Positions 38,501-49,819 of a stretch of DNA of 64,000 bases are shown piece by piece. The stretch lies in assembly GCF_963966145.1 (NCBI RefSeq), contig NC_091051.1, positions 4,712,001 through 4,776,000 of the forward strand, given 5' to 3'. The notes beneath the pieces are model-generated. The model ran no database searches, was not told the DNA's origin, and saw nothing but the letters and a program-made list of their open reading frames with translations. The stretch comes from Tenebrio molitor (Eukaryota; Arthropoda; Insecta; Coleoptera; Tenebrionidae). Made by a program: the position numbers and the translations under genes. Within the stretch, counting starts at the first letter, position 1. Every line of letters starts with the position of its first letter.

Positions 38501-41500
38501 CGGCATTTTGGCAGCGTTTCAAAAATGTGATCCATTCTAGTCGTTCACTGTCATCTTGATTGAAAAACCTGGCCCACTTGTGTTGAAATATGTAACATAT
38601 CTGGGCCACTGTATACAACAAAGTGTGTTGTTGCGTTCGGTTCTTGCGGATGGTCGTGGGTTGGCCTTTTCGTCGTGGCAAACACCGTTCCCCATGAATG
38701 TTACATAAGTGTCAGCTCACGGAAATAATTTGTGTTGAATTCTGATTAGACCGTCCCGGGTCCGGTATCGGTCGTGTCCGAGCTGCAGTTGGTCACGTCA
38801 AATCGAAATAATTTTAATTAACCGCCGAAAATAAACAAGCATGAAGGATTTACCGACACGGCAACATCAATACTTCACCGGTTAACGTGCATTTCGGTGG
38901 GTGTGTGTGTCAATTTCGAATATTCCGGGTTTCCCCGGAATCAGGACGAGGGACAGTTTTAATTTGTTTCTGAGCCACCCACATAAACATGTTGTTAAAA
39001 GCGATCGATGGTCCACGGAGGAGAGGCTCAGGATTTGTCATTTTACGACGTATCAGCCAGTAGATGGGGCTGAGTCATTAACAGTCGGATTTATGTTCGG
39101 CGTTCTGTCAATGACACCCCACCGCGCTCTCACCCACACCAGAAAACAATATTAATAGGAACACGGCGTGTACGTGAATCATCCGGTATAACAGTCGAGG
39201 AGACAAGCGGAAAACCCATATATGGGTTATTAGCCGCAGATGGAGGCCGCGATAAAAGGGAAAGGGCGATAAAGGGAAATTACGAGGGGAGCGAGGAGAA
39301 CGGAAAAACCACGCAGATTTGTATCGTTTCGACGGGAGTGACCCCGACGATCACCAGGAGTCGTCACGAGGGGGGACATAAACTTCACTTGATAAGTGCA
39401 ACGCGCTTTGCCCGGTTATCGATCCGGCGCCGGGGGCTCCTCCCCTCTGACCCAGAACTAGGTTCCTTGTGTCATATACGCCCCTTTGCCTTTTCGCTCT
39501 CCACGACTCATTCCGCCGATGCTCCGGTCTCTTATTCATGTCAGGAAGCCGCGGTCGTCAGCCCACGCGCCCAGGACACATTTTTTATCTTTCACTTTTA
39601 ACAAGGAATTACTGCAACAAAAGTCTAGATTCCAAACCGGCTCACCTTCTTCAAAGAACAACTCCCAAAACAGCGTCTCTATCAATTATCAATTATCAAT
39701 CTGGAAGCGAAGACGAACTTTCGTCGCCTTTACAGTTATCTAAAAGTCGACAGTAATTAAATTTCTTGTCTTGTACATTAGACGTCACTCGGAAGAGGTA
39801 AAACAAAGGTGTGATTAATTCCAAAGTGAAGCTTTGATAGTCGCATAGACGACACTCGTACATTCGCAACGCATACTTATTGTTAGTTGCTTTGAGAGTC
39901 GAGATAGGTGAGAGGAACAACCTAAGACGGTTGTCTATCAAAAACCTACGCCTACATGGCTCAGAGATTGTCTGGAAGGAGAAACTTTTGTAGTTGCAGT
40001 TCAAGAACAAACTTGTATGGAATTTCAAATAATTTATTTAACAGTTACCAAAATAATTTTGTTGGAGGAGAGGGATTTTGATAATATGTAACTTGTTCGT
40101 AAGGGTGGTCGATGGAAAAGTTTGCAAGGCAATAATAGAAACTTCATCATAACAGACATGTCAGATTGATAAATTGATCAAGAAGTAGCAAGTCAGTTGG
40201 GGCATTCGGGAGAGTGCGGGAGAAGAATGTGAATAAAGTGTATTTAGTGAATGATGGTACGTTTGGATGCGAGTCGTGGAGATGCAAGATGAAGGCTTGA
40301 CGTTTAGCTTCTTGTGGAAACGAAGAGGACCGTAATTCGACGTGGCTGTGATTCTCCAGTGAAACCTTTGGAATCGAAATATGGCCTGCACTTGTGCAGT
40401 TTCGTGAGATTTGTTCATTTGTAAATGCATTAATGCCGTGCAATGGTGGGTGCATCGGAGCTTTGAAATCTTTTATTTGGAGGTCAAGGGCGAGATGGAA
40501 ACTAAGAGTTGGAGTGGCAAAACCAGAAGTGACGGTTTCAAAAGGACCTGAAGGAATTAGAGAGCTCGATGATGATGTCTTGAAGACCGTGATAGAATAG
40601 AATCAGAATCGGTTGTTGAGGAATTTGCTTTTTGGAACAATGGAAAAAAAATCTGTATGCATCTGCAAAGTCAAACTTTTCTGAAAGGAATTATAAATAG
40701 GGAAAAAATTGATCAAATTCTTAATGTTACGATAAGGAACAAGTTTGGGAGAATTTCACAGCAAAAAGTATTTTGAAAATCTTAGCCAAAAGAAAATATC
40801 AATGGAAAAATGACCTATCAAGGACTTCCTTTATTAGTGAAAGTGGTGTAAAAAGGTTTGTTAGGGATAAAACTGGAGAGGATTCAAGGGTTTCGGAATA
40901 AGAACTGCACAAATTTTGTATTAAACTCGATTCTGAAAAAATAAACCAATTAAGGGAATTGGGAACCTCATCTTAAGCGTCTTTGTAGCATTATTCATTG
41001 TTAGGAAACCTGACTCACCGAATTAAATGCGTCTAATTGTTGTTTACGATAATCTGTGCTGGTTGCAGTGTTGTACTTGGAGCACAACCCAAATTATCGT
41101 GTTTCGAGCGCCTTGGGTCAAAAACGACCCGTTCGCGACATTTCCCGGCCCACCAGATCGACAGAATCGTTTTTAATTAACATATCTTTCGCCCAATTTG
41201 CTCGTCTTCGTCCCGACAAGAGATTAACGCATCAGCGTCGGGGGGGGGGGGGCGCACACCCGTCTCCAAACCGGGGTAGATTAATTGTATTGAATTTCAC
41301 CCCAAGAACTCGACATATTTCGTCGCGCCTTCTCCCCTCGTCCCATCATCCCGTATCGGATTCAACAGACTCCGATGTTTGAAATTACAGTGGCGGAATT
41401 TTTCCACCACCCCCGACGGCGGTTCCGTGACGCTGCACCGCGCATCGATCCGATTATTGGGAATTGTGATGTACCGTGTGATTAATTTAATTAAAACGGT

Positions 41501-44500
41501 TGTTTAATGGCGGGGTACGAGGTCGTTGCGCTCCCAGTCGCCGCTCTTATCTCCACCCCCGCTCGGATGCGGCGAAAATTCCGCTCTCTTCACGATTCAA
41601 ATTTAGATCGACGCATTTTGACCGCACGGTTTCTGTCATTTTAGCTGTCAAGAGTGGAGTTATTGTTGCGTCGTGCGTGTCGTTCTCTTCTTAGGTTACC
41701 GGACCCCCACGTACGCCGCCCCCAGAAGTCTCAAAAGGAGCTGCAAAATCTGACGCTACACGATTTAATAACAGCGAGTTTGTCGTCTTTGTAAAGGTCA
41801 CGTGTCTCAAATAGGTGGAGCAATCACAGACTTCACTTGAGGCTCTCGCAACTCATTAAAATTCTTCTTTCGGTCTAGTTTTTGCGATTGCGAGCCTCCG
41901 GCAAACGTAATTGCAGTGTTGTTTTTGTGTCTGACGGTGGAGAGGGTCGAAACGCGTCGGTACCTCGTGGAACACCTCCCGGGGTGTGTTTTATTGTCGA
42001 CGTCGGTTAAAAGGCGTCGGAATCTGTGACGTCACGCCGTGCCGGCGCTGTTTGTCGGCAACATTGTAATTTGCAAATAGCCCCGAAGAACCGTCAATTT
42101 GAGTCGTGCTTCCAGGGCACGGTTCGAACACCCATTCCGTCGGAGGTCGCGTGACCCCCATACCCACGTCAAATCCGGAGTGTTGTGTTGTATTTTTTCC
42201 CTTTCGCCTATGCAAATCAACCCCCGATTCCGCATTAAAACGGCGCACGGACACGCGTTCCAATTCCGGGGGTGATGTTTACGAATGTCTGTCGTAAAGC
42301 GGGGCCGGCGAATTAAACGGGAAAAAATAGAGGTTCCCCGGGATGATTTGTCGGCGGCGCTGAGGAACCCGCCGCGACGGAGACGACTTCCCGCCGCAAG
42401 TTCGCGCAGACGGCTCGGGGACGGCGGGTCAAGCCTTCCCGTATCGCGCTCACCTACAAATTAAATTGTTTTTACCCTCGGCGTGCGCAATTACGACGCG
42501 ACTCCAATTACGCCCCCGAATAACTCGGAGTTGGGGCGGCGAGGTGGGTCCGCACCGGTCCGGATTTGATTTTTCACACTAATTCCGGCAGCGTTCAACC
42601 CTTCCGCGCTCATTAAAAAAAACACGGCCGATCCTCGGGGGAGTCCTTTCCAAACAGGACGCGCGCTAAAAAATCGCAGGATAAACGAGGCCCGAATTAA
42701 TATCAAATAAAGCCGAGATTTTTATCGTGGGCAGCCAAAATATTTGACCAATTAGTTTATCATTTTTTTTTTCGATTAATCTACGTCGACGCCGTTCATG
42801 GAAGTCCTAGTTGCGATTTTACAAGTTCCAATAAAAACGCGAACTACACTGAGCTACACGGTATTTATCTAGCCTTGAGTGGGAAATTTATCATTTTAAT
42901 GGCAGCTAGGAAAGTCTATAATTTTTGAATGATTCGCATGTTCGAATGTGTTGTGCAAGTCGCTCTCACTCCAACGGAATTCGTACAACCTAAATTAAAA
43001 ATTATCAGGCGCGTTTAAACCAATGTTTACTTGTTCATATCGCATAATTAGAATTTTTCTTTATTGTGTTAACAGATAACGCGGGATAGACGAAACAATT
43101 TCGGGCAAAATCCACCGCATTACCGAGATTTTTGGAAATTGCTTCGAAGGTCAAGGATAAATTGCCCTGACGGCAGTTGCATCTTCACGGGAATAATTTG
43201 CATTGGCGTTCATTTAATCAGAATGTATTTCTGTGATGTGAAGGTTTGGTATTTCAGTCCTTGGAAAGCTAGATATTAACTCCCAATTAAAAATTTACAA
43301 CATATTGATTAAATTATTATTGGTGATGATATAAATGAAATAACCATCACCCACGCTATTTTTCCTTCAGTTTTGAACTACTGCAAGACTATTTGGACTC
43401 TTTTATCGAGAAGGTCGTATCCCAAGGGTTTTTTTTATTGGTAGGGTAAACATTTCAGTACGCCAATCGTCGTCTGACAAACTTTATCACGTGACTTCCA
43501 GTAAACCTCAAATGTGACACAAATAACGAAGAAATTGATCAAAAAATCAAAATTCCAAAATTAAATTTCAACTGGACGTAATAAATTTTATTTAAAAAAA
43601 CTCATCAAAAATATTAAATTGTTTATACTGACGCGAGATAAAAGAAATATTATACAATAAAAATATTAATAAACGAAAAAGTATGAAATTGTGTGGGCTG
43701 GCTCCCACTCACCACAATTCTGTGCTTTGGTAAATGCCGTTCGTAAAAGCTTTGATTTATTTGGTGTAAGTTTAACACGTTTTAAACACAGACTTGGAGA
43801 AATAAACTCACCATTAACTGGGTAATTCCAAATTAAAAACAACCTAGGCGATAATGATTTATTTTTCTACTCCTGTTAAATAATACCCTCATTACGTATA
43901 CGCTAGGTCTTAGTAATGCTATTCATTACCCACGGCCGTGAGTTGCACGGGTTATAATCAATTATTGCAGAATCGCGTAAACTATATGGGTGCTATGATA
44001 ATTACCTATGATATAGTTATTGCTGTACAGGGTGATTTCCCCCCGCACGATAAACCCTATTAAAAAATTAGTAAAAATTATGAAATGTTGGGGTTACATT
44101 CCCTTCATATAAGGCTTCAAATGTGTGCAATCAATTTTCCCATATCACTTCATTCAGAGCCATAAAATTTAAAAAATCGATTTTGATCCAAAAAAAATAT
44201 TTTTTTTTCGTACACGCTCGTAATTCACAATTAATTCAAAAAACACATTTATGAATTTCACATCAAAAGAAAATTGTTAGTTTTTGAATTACATATCCCA
44301 ATTTTAACATTAAGCGGGAAAAATGACCAAGATTTACAACTGCAGTGTCATAAATAAATATGTACCTCATTGTTGGGTAGACATCTGTTGACAACTTTTC
44401 TAGTAATTCTCAAGTCCCTAAAGGTTACCATGAACAAGCCATGTCAACCTCTTTGGTGGAAGTGACCGCCCAATTTAATAATAAATCATAGCTAAATCTT

Positions 44501-47500
44501 GCACGGTGATGTTTTTTTTTCATGATTTCAATGACACCAAATTTTTCCAAAATGTTTGAAAGGACTCTCATCGAAAAATTATGTAAATTAATCTAGCGGT
44601 TATTGAATTAAAACGAAATATTTACCTGTTTCATTAAAAAAGTTTAAATTTTTACAGAATGTTCTACAGCGATACACAATCATTCCTGATTTTTTTGAGA
44701 ATTTTAAATCGATTAGAAGCGGGTGTTTTCGCTCGGGCGGTAAAACTTGAATTGTACAGCTCAATATTCATGTTTGTTTTGAAATATCATGTAAAAGTTT
44801 TTTTAATAAATAAAAATTAACGAATTTTGATAGTGAAAATGATAAAATTTGATTTGAGTAGTAAAAGTGTCATATTCTACTCGCATGTAATGCCTAGTGT
44901 CCACTCTTCCTCGTGAGTAAGAGCCATCATTACACGTCCGTTAATAAAAATACTATTATTGGTTGTAATTTATATTACTTTTTTCTTTTAAAAAAAATTG
45001 ACAGGCTTTGTTCACTTCTTTGGCTGCTTGATAGTCGTGCGAATTCATTTGTTGCCGCTGTACTGCCGTGCGCTTAAACCCATCGATCTCGCGTAGAGTT
45101 CATTAGCAAAACAATCGAGGTGATCGTTCGATTCGATTGTCCTGAATCTCAGCTTGACTCGTCTTAATTCGGCGCGATCTCCATTGTAGTAATCGTCAGT
45201 CGAACCTGGAGAAATTGCGAATGGCCGGTTTGAAGAATGCCTCTGCGGCACGTCCCGTCGTTCGGGGACAGCTCCTGTCGCCCCATTAGGGTTACTCGCT
45301 GGCGATTTTCCACCGGAATCCTTTTTCCGGAGACAGAGGTCCTGATTTATGCGGAGGAAAAGTTCGATAACTGGACGACTTTGTTCGCGTCCACGTCATC
45401 GATCCTGTTCGCAAATTGGATTTAGTGAATTACTTGGGCGTTATTACTTGGAAGTTTTGCGGTCCGGGGGTTCACCTGCAGCCGTCGAATAAAAGGAAAT
45501 CCGGGAAAGGAAATAAATAAGCTCGTTTGGTGGCGTAGTCGTTGTCCCACAGTGAAATTTCTTGATGATATTTATTCCGTCGCGACGCAAAAAATCTCAT
45601 GAATTTTTAAGAGCCGTCGACGGGAAATTACTCCGACTCCGGCGGATCGCATCCTTCGGCGCGGATTTCGATTAAGAACGTCGGCGAAATTGTTTGTGTC
45701 ATCCCGACCAAGTTTTAATGATCATTTTTGCGTCCGCGGTGGCAGACGTCACCGAAGGGTCGCCGAAACTTCCCGCAAAAGTCTCGATCTTCGCTTTTGC
45801 ATATTTCAAGAGCCGGATGAAATCTGACGCCCCCGGAGCGGAATATTTTTAATTTAGATTCATGCCGGTGCACCGAGCCGCCTAAATATTAAACGGGCAA
45901 GTTGCACCGTTTTGAAAATTTCACGAGTCGTACACGCAACGGTCGGCCAAATTAATCATCCGACTAATTTCGGCTTAATCGAGCGCGACGCGCACTTTCG
46001 TGGTCGAGGATCAGGATCTGGCGGCAGTTATTTTAATTAAACGACGAAAGTCGCCGCCGTCTTTGCCGCCGACCCTGATCCGGTGCGGTGTCGTTTAAGG
46101 CGAGGCATCAATTAAAAATGCGGGAGAGGCGCCGCCCCTCGGATTGTTGGACGGCTTCCAGGAGCATTTATTATTGGCGAGTCTTCCGTCAACAAACATC
46201 CCGATCCGAGATCAAAGCGGGTTATCGGTCACGTGTGTTGGGAACACTTCACAAGGACGTCAGCAGGTGTTCATTCCGGGCTTTTGTTGCAGATAAACCT
46301 GCGGCTGATCCTCGTCAGCGGGAAGACAAAAGAGTTCCTGTTCAGTCCGAGCGATTCAGCTGGTGATATTGCACAACACGTCTTCGACAACTGGCCAGAA
46401 GGTAACGGATTATTTATTGTTGTCCATTTGGACGACGCTTTTGTGTTACGTCGCGCGCACCAAAAAACACGTCCACATCGAATTGATAAATTTCCAAGTC
46501 GTGGCCCGGTTCTTGTGAGGAGTCGACGGACGCGCACCAGGCACTAATCAAATTTGCAGCCGACGAAAAACTTACTTTCACACGAGGAAGCTTACGAGGA
46601 GAGGGCTCGAGTGGCGACGCTTTAATCGCTGAAAAATTGTCCTAACAAGGGAGGGATTTTTCTTTTTGTCGAGTGGCTCGGCGAGCAGATGCTTGCCCTT
46701 GCACGTCTAGTCGACACGAGGTGAAGAGTGTCTTCCATTAAAACGTCAAAAGGGCAATTTATTTCTTTCAAAAAATATTCTTTTATCGAGTACGTTCCTG
46801 GCAAGTCCATTTTTCAGTAACTGTCCTTTAATACGAATTATTCAGTTTTCAATGAAGTAGCTTTGGCCTTCGAGTCATGAGGTTATAAATACAAAATTTT
46901 ATTTTAGACCTGACTTGAAAAAATCTTGTTTTCTTTTTCACCCAAGTAAATATTATTATTATCTATACTTGAAAAGTAAGTAAATGTTGTAATTTTTTTG
47001 TTGTTTCATCACTTCAAGTATTCGTGATTCAATATAAGAATCCGATTCCCTCAAGGTAATAATAATTGGAGGTACATTAATCACACTTAAATCACTCGTG
47101 TGCTTTGTCTCCCTTCACAGACGAGCTTCTTGCAGCGTTTCAGGGTCTTCTTTTTTAAATTTCCGGAGCACACGAATGAAATTTCAGCCATAAATTTGCT
47201 ACTTTTTAGAGGCGGCTCGCGAATTTACTTGTTTATTATAGTAATTCTCACGCTGCCCCCAAGCCTGAGCAACGGAATTTTACTGGCTGTGATACAGGGT
47301 CAGCCTAAAAACTTCACATCCGTGTTCATTTGAAATCTCGCTTTCGAATAGGTTTCACGAATCGTACAAATGTTTTCTTTTTTTGTTGTCGAAGCGTCCA
47401 AAGTGATATTTTGTTGAGGTGCAAGAAAAAGTTTGTGTTTTTTTGTCCGTTTGTACCGTGAGATCGAAAAAAAAATTAGAGTTGGCTGTGATCAAGAAAT

Positions 47501-49819
47501 TCAGTTGGCAATTCGTTAAAATTTCAATTATCAGATGTCAGTCTTAAAAGTTAAGTTAGTGATTTTGAGAACGTTGAAATCTTGATTTTCATAAAGGTGT
47601 GCATTATGTGTGACCTGTCGGTTGTAAAAGAATCATGAGGAGCTCCAATCGTATTTATGTCTGCCTTCAGCTTCCAAACAAAATGTTACTCTCTTCGCTG
47701 CATGTTTTCAAATGACCTTCGTAAAGTCGCGCCGGGGAAATCAGTTAAATTGCAGTAATCAGTAATTACTTGCATTAATTCGGGAATTGTGCCAGGCTTG
47801 TTTTTGAACACGTTGTTTTTCAGGTATGGAAAAACAAAATAATCAAGGCAAGTTGTTGATAAGTGCCTTGAAAGTCCGGAGTGACAGTTACTAGTGTAAT
47901 TAATGACATCTGATGAAATTTGAATTAAATTTTTACGTGCTACCAACTGAAGTGTATTAATCATGGCCATCTCGATCTTTTTATTTTGTATTTTTTTGGT
48001 GGTGTTTGTCGACTGACCACGAGAAATCTGCAAATATAGCTTCACTCCAGTTGTCGTAACTCCTCTCCACGAGTCCATCTTGGTGGAATCCCTCCGCAGC
48101 TCTTGGAAAGAAATCCAAATCAGAATAAAGCGAATGGATTTTTAACGACATCTTGCTTCCAACAGCTTGATGCGAGGAAATCAGTTCTTGTATCAGTTCC
48201 TCGTAGTTTTGCATCTCCTTATCCCGAGTATATTTCAGGATATGTTTTCAAGCGCTTCGTTCACTCTCACCGAGTTAGCTTTTGAAGATGGCGTCTTCGT
48301 CAAGTTCCCGAGTTTAACGTACTTTTATTTTTGCATCACCAACGCCGGGAAACTTGTCCTCGAGGTGTTTGGCCCCGTCCCAGTCTCTTTATCAACCCCA
48401 GCTTTACATGAAGTGGGAGTAAACATATCTTTTCACTTCCACTAAACGTGGGTCGACTGCGTTTTTACGCGTTACTGGGTACCATTTGTGTTCTTCGGGA
48501 CCATTCTTGTCTCGCACAAAAAACAACAAAACTTTGGACAGTTCCGTTAACGATGCTGCAACTTGAAAGCGTCACGTTCTCTTGTCTTTCATATTCCGCA
48601 GGGGCCAAAGGAGCTGAAGAGTGCAGGTTGCAAGATTTTGTTGGCTACTCTTGCAAACAACCAAAATTTAGATTGGGGAATATTGAATGTTTGTCTGATG
48701 CAGGCAGTCGTAGAAAAAAAATTGTATGAACAAAGGGTTTTTTCACTCGTGGGATTGCCGCACTCGCCTACGGCTCATGCGATAACACTTCCCACTCATA
48801 AAAGAAAATACTGCTCTACGCGCTTGTTACATAAACTATTCTTTTCATTTCAATATTAAAAAAAACAATTTTCGTAATCGTTTTGTTTTTCTGTAATTAA
48901 TTTGCACTCGAGACCTCCTCATCGCTGCAAACAGTGTGGCACAAATACCGTTGCATCGATTTCCCCAAAGATAAAAGTAGCAGAACGGGGGAAAAGCGTG
49001 TAAAATAAATTCAAGGTGTTAAGGTGTTACATTGTCGCACTTCACCTTTACGGTCTACCTAATCTCCGTCAAATCGCCCCACTATCGGCCACTCGAATAA
49101 TGGAATTCACATATGGATATCGAGTCGAGTCGAGGGACCGGATTCCTCCCGGAAAAAGCTCGTCTCTTCGGGGCACAAGTTCCTCCCTTCCGGTAATTGA
49201 GCGATCGCGATTGATCGATTCGCTATCCGATTACGACACTTCCGACCGAACGGCGCTCGCAAATTAGCAGGTGCTAACGAACGCCGGTGCAGATTGTAAA
49301 AGTCGGTCGGGGTAAACTGTCCCACTTTTTTATGGTAATCCGGCGTCCGTCGACCGGCTGTCATTGATTTTTCCCGTCTTTTCGTCTCGACATTCCGAAC
49401 GTCGGTAATTGATGGCGCTTAAAAATGTTACCCAAAATGATTCGCGTCTTTGAGCGATCGACAAACAAACGCGAACGAGATTTGTTCGATGGCGACGTTC
49501 GTTTTGATCTGAGGGTTGGTTTTTGCAGATTGGTGTCAGGAAGCCGTCTCGAAGGCTGAAATACTCCGACTCATTTATCAGGGTCGTTTTCTTCATAGTA
49601 ACGTAACATTAGGAGCACTAGGACTGCCGTTCGGGAAGACCACAGTGATGCACCTGGTTCCGAGGGAGAATTTGCCAGAGCCTAATTCTCAAGGTGGGTT
49701 TGTGGCGCAGCAGAGGAGAAAGCGCTCTTTTAATCATTCGATTTTGTGTTGCAGATCAACGACAGAAAAGCAAAGGCGGCAACAGCAGTTGTTGTTCGGC
49801 CTCCTGCTGCATCTTGTAA
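26563..49819 (+). CDS. UBL3: Ubiquitin-like protein 3, membrane-anchored
   Basis: Four coding exons: 26563-26592, 46293-46401, 49529-49693 and 49755-49819. They join in phase to 122 residues (human UBL3 is 117). Exon 1 encodes only MSGRHIPADK, matching the N-terminal IPADK/VPADM of the family. Exon 2 gives INLRLILVSGKTKEFLFSP, exon 3 ILRLIYQGRFLHSNVTLGA and FGKTTVMHL, and the last exon a Ser/Cys-rich tail ending CCIL. That end is a CAAX box like the human CVIL, so the protein should be prenylated and held at membranes; there is no Gly-Gly, so it is not conjugated like ubiquitin. UBL3 family members (MUBs) are linked to sorting of proteins into small vesicles. The striking feature is the 19.7 kb first intron after ten codons. 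Good splice sites flank each exon (AAG|GTAATT, TTGTTGCAG|ATA, GAAG|GTAACG, TTTTTGCAG|AT). Confidence 0.94.
33300..33920 (-). pseudogene. Decayed mariner-like transposase
   Basis: Read on the minus strand, 33541 down to 33463 gives DIVTGDETWTNQCNTETKRK followed by SPDWIF. This is the block around the first catalytic aspartate of mariner transposases (IVTGDE-W-...-ETK-QS--W). Upstream on the same strand, about 33640-33550, lies KRIRIE, stop, DQEVPNKSRNGVFYSVF, also mariner-like, with an in-frame stop. No second or third catalytic block and no terminal repeats could be found, so the copy is broken and inactive. Outer limits are approximate. It sits inside the UBL3 intron, antisense to UBL3. Confidence 0.7.
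37848..37973. repeat. Short foldback element
   Basis: The left arm begins ACGAACCAAGTGCGGGAAGA. The reverse complement of the right arm begins ACGAACCACTTGCGTGAAGA, and similarity runs on for about 60 bases through GAGCGCATTTTTTAAAGCAC. The centre is CGAGCGACGAAGGAGCGAG. No coding content. It is of the same style as 15442-15556. Confidence 0.7.
41240..41252. repeat. Run of 13 G
   Basis: An uninterrupted G homopolymer inside the first UBL3 intron, flanked by GCGTC and CGCACACC. Such runs are uncommon in AT-rich insect DNA and may vary in length between individuals or reflect sequencing uncertainty. Confidence 0.8.
47590..47890 (-). pseudogene. C-terminal relic of a mariner-type transposase
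   Basis: On the minus strand the frame ending near 47686 reads CLDYFVFPYLKNNVFKNK, then PGTIPELMQVITDYC and ATLRRSFENMQRRE. This matches the end of the DDE domain of insect mariner-like transposases: the LD-F--F-YLK block carrying the third catalytic acid, a TIPELK-RI motif, then LRR---NM-RR. A further frame-shifted piece downstream reads FCLEAEGRHKYDW, like the usual C-terminal C---NGGH. Stops and frameshifts show it is dead. Limits are approximate. Confidence 0.7.
47980..48260 (-). pseudogene. Relic of a repeat-associated FHQD protein
   Basis: On the minus strand this reads NYEELIQELISSHQAVGSKM, then SLKIHSLYSDLDFFP, GFHQDGLVERSYDNWSEAIF and ADFSWSV. I recognise the pattern MS-K-H-L-SHLDFFP ... 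ERFHQD ... YQGKW---ML-DYCW from a protein family repeated in arthropod genomes, usually annotated as uncharacterised and probably carried by mobile DNA. Here the GERFHQD segment is shortened and a stop follows soon. It lies directly beside, and on the same strand as, the mariner relic. Function of the family is unknown to me. Confidence 0.55.
48737..48806. repeat. Small foldback element
   Basis: An imperfect palindrome: CACTCGTGGGATTGCCGCAC pairs with a reverse-complement arm GAGTGGGAAGTGTTATCGCA, around the centre CTCGCCTACGGCTCATG. It is the shortest of three palindromes with similar GAGTG/GCGAG-rich arms. Confidence 0.5.

Larger units (their letters stand above)
26593..46292 (+). other. 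Giant first intron of UBL3, no nested gene seen
   Basis: This 19.7 kb contains no coding gene that I can support on either strand. Composition is patchy. About 28300-35700, 38700-42700 and 45200-46200 are rich in CG dinucleotides and GGCGGC/CCGCCG words interspersed with TTAATTA words, while the stretches between are AT-rich. The many open frames in the GC-rich blocks overlap on both strands and show no family resemblance, so I treat them as composition effects. Identified contents are a mariner relic (33300-33900), a foldback element (37848-37973), a TACAGGGTG word at 44025 and a run of 13 G at 41240. Confidence 0.7.
46402..49528 (+). other. Second intron of UBL3
   Basis: This 3.1 kb intron holds the two transposon relics listed at 47590-47890 and 47980-48260 and a short foldback at 48737-48806. 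A TACAGGGTCAGCC-type word near 47294 may be a degraded terminal repeat of the same insertion. No host gene is visible. Confidence 0.7.

Noticed and set aside
44872..44935. Possible fourth foldback around GCATGTAATG ... CATTACACG
   Set aside because: Only about ten bases pair convincingly, too little to separate from chance in AT-rich DNA.
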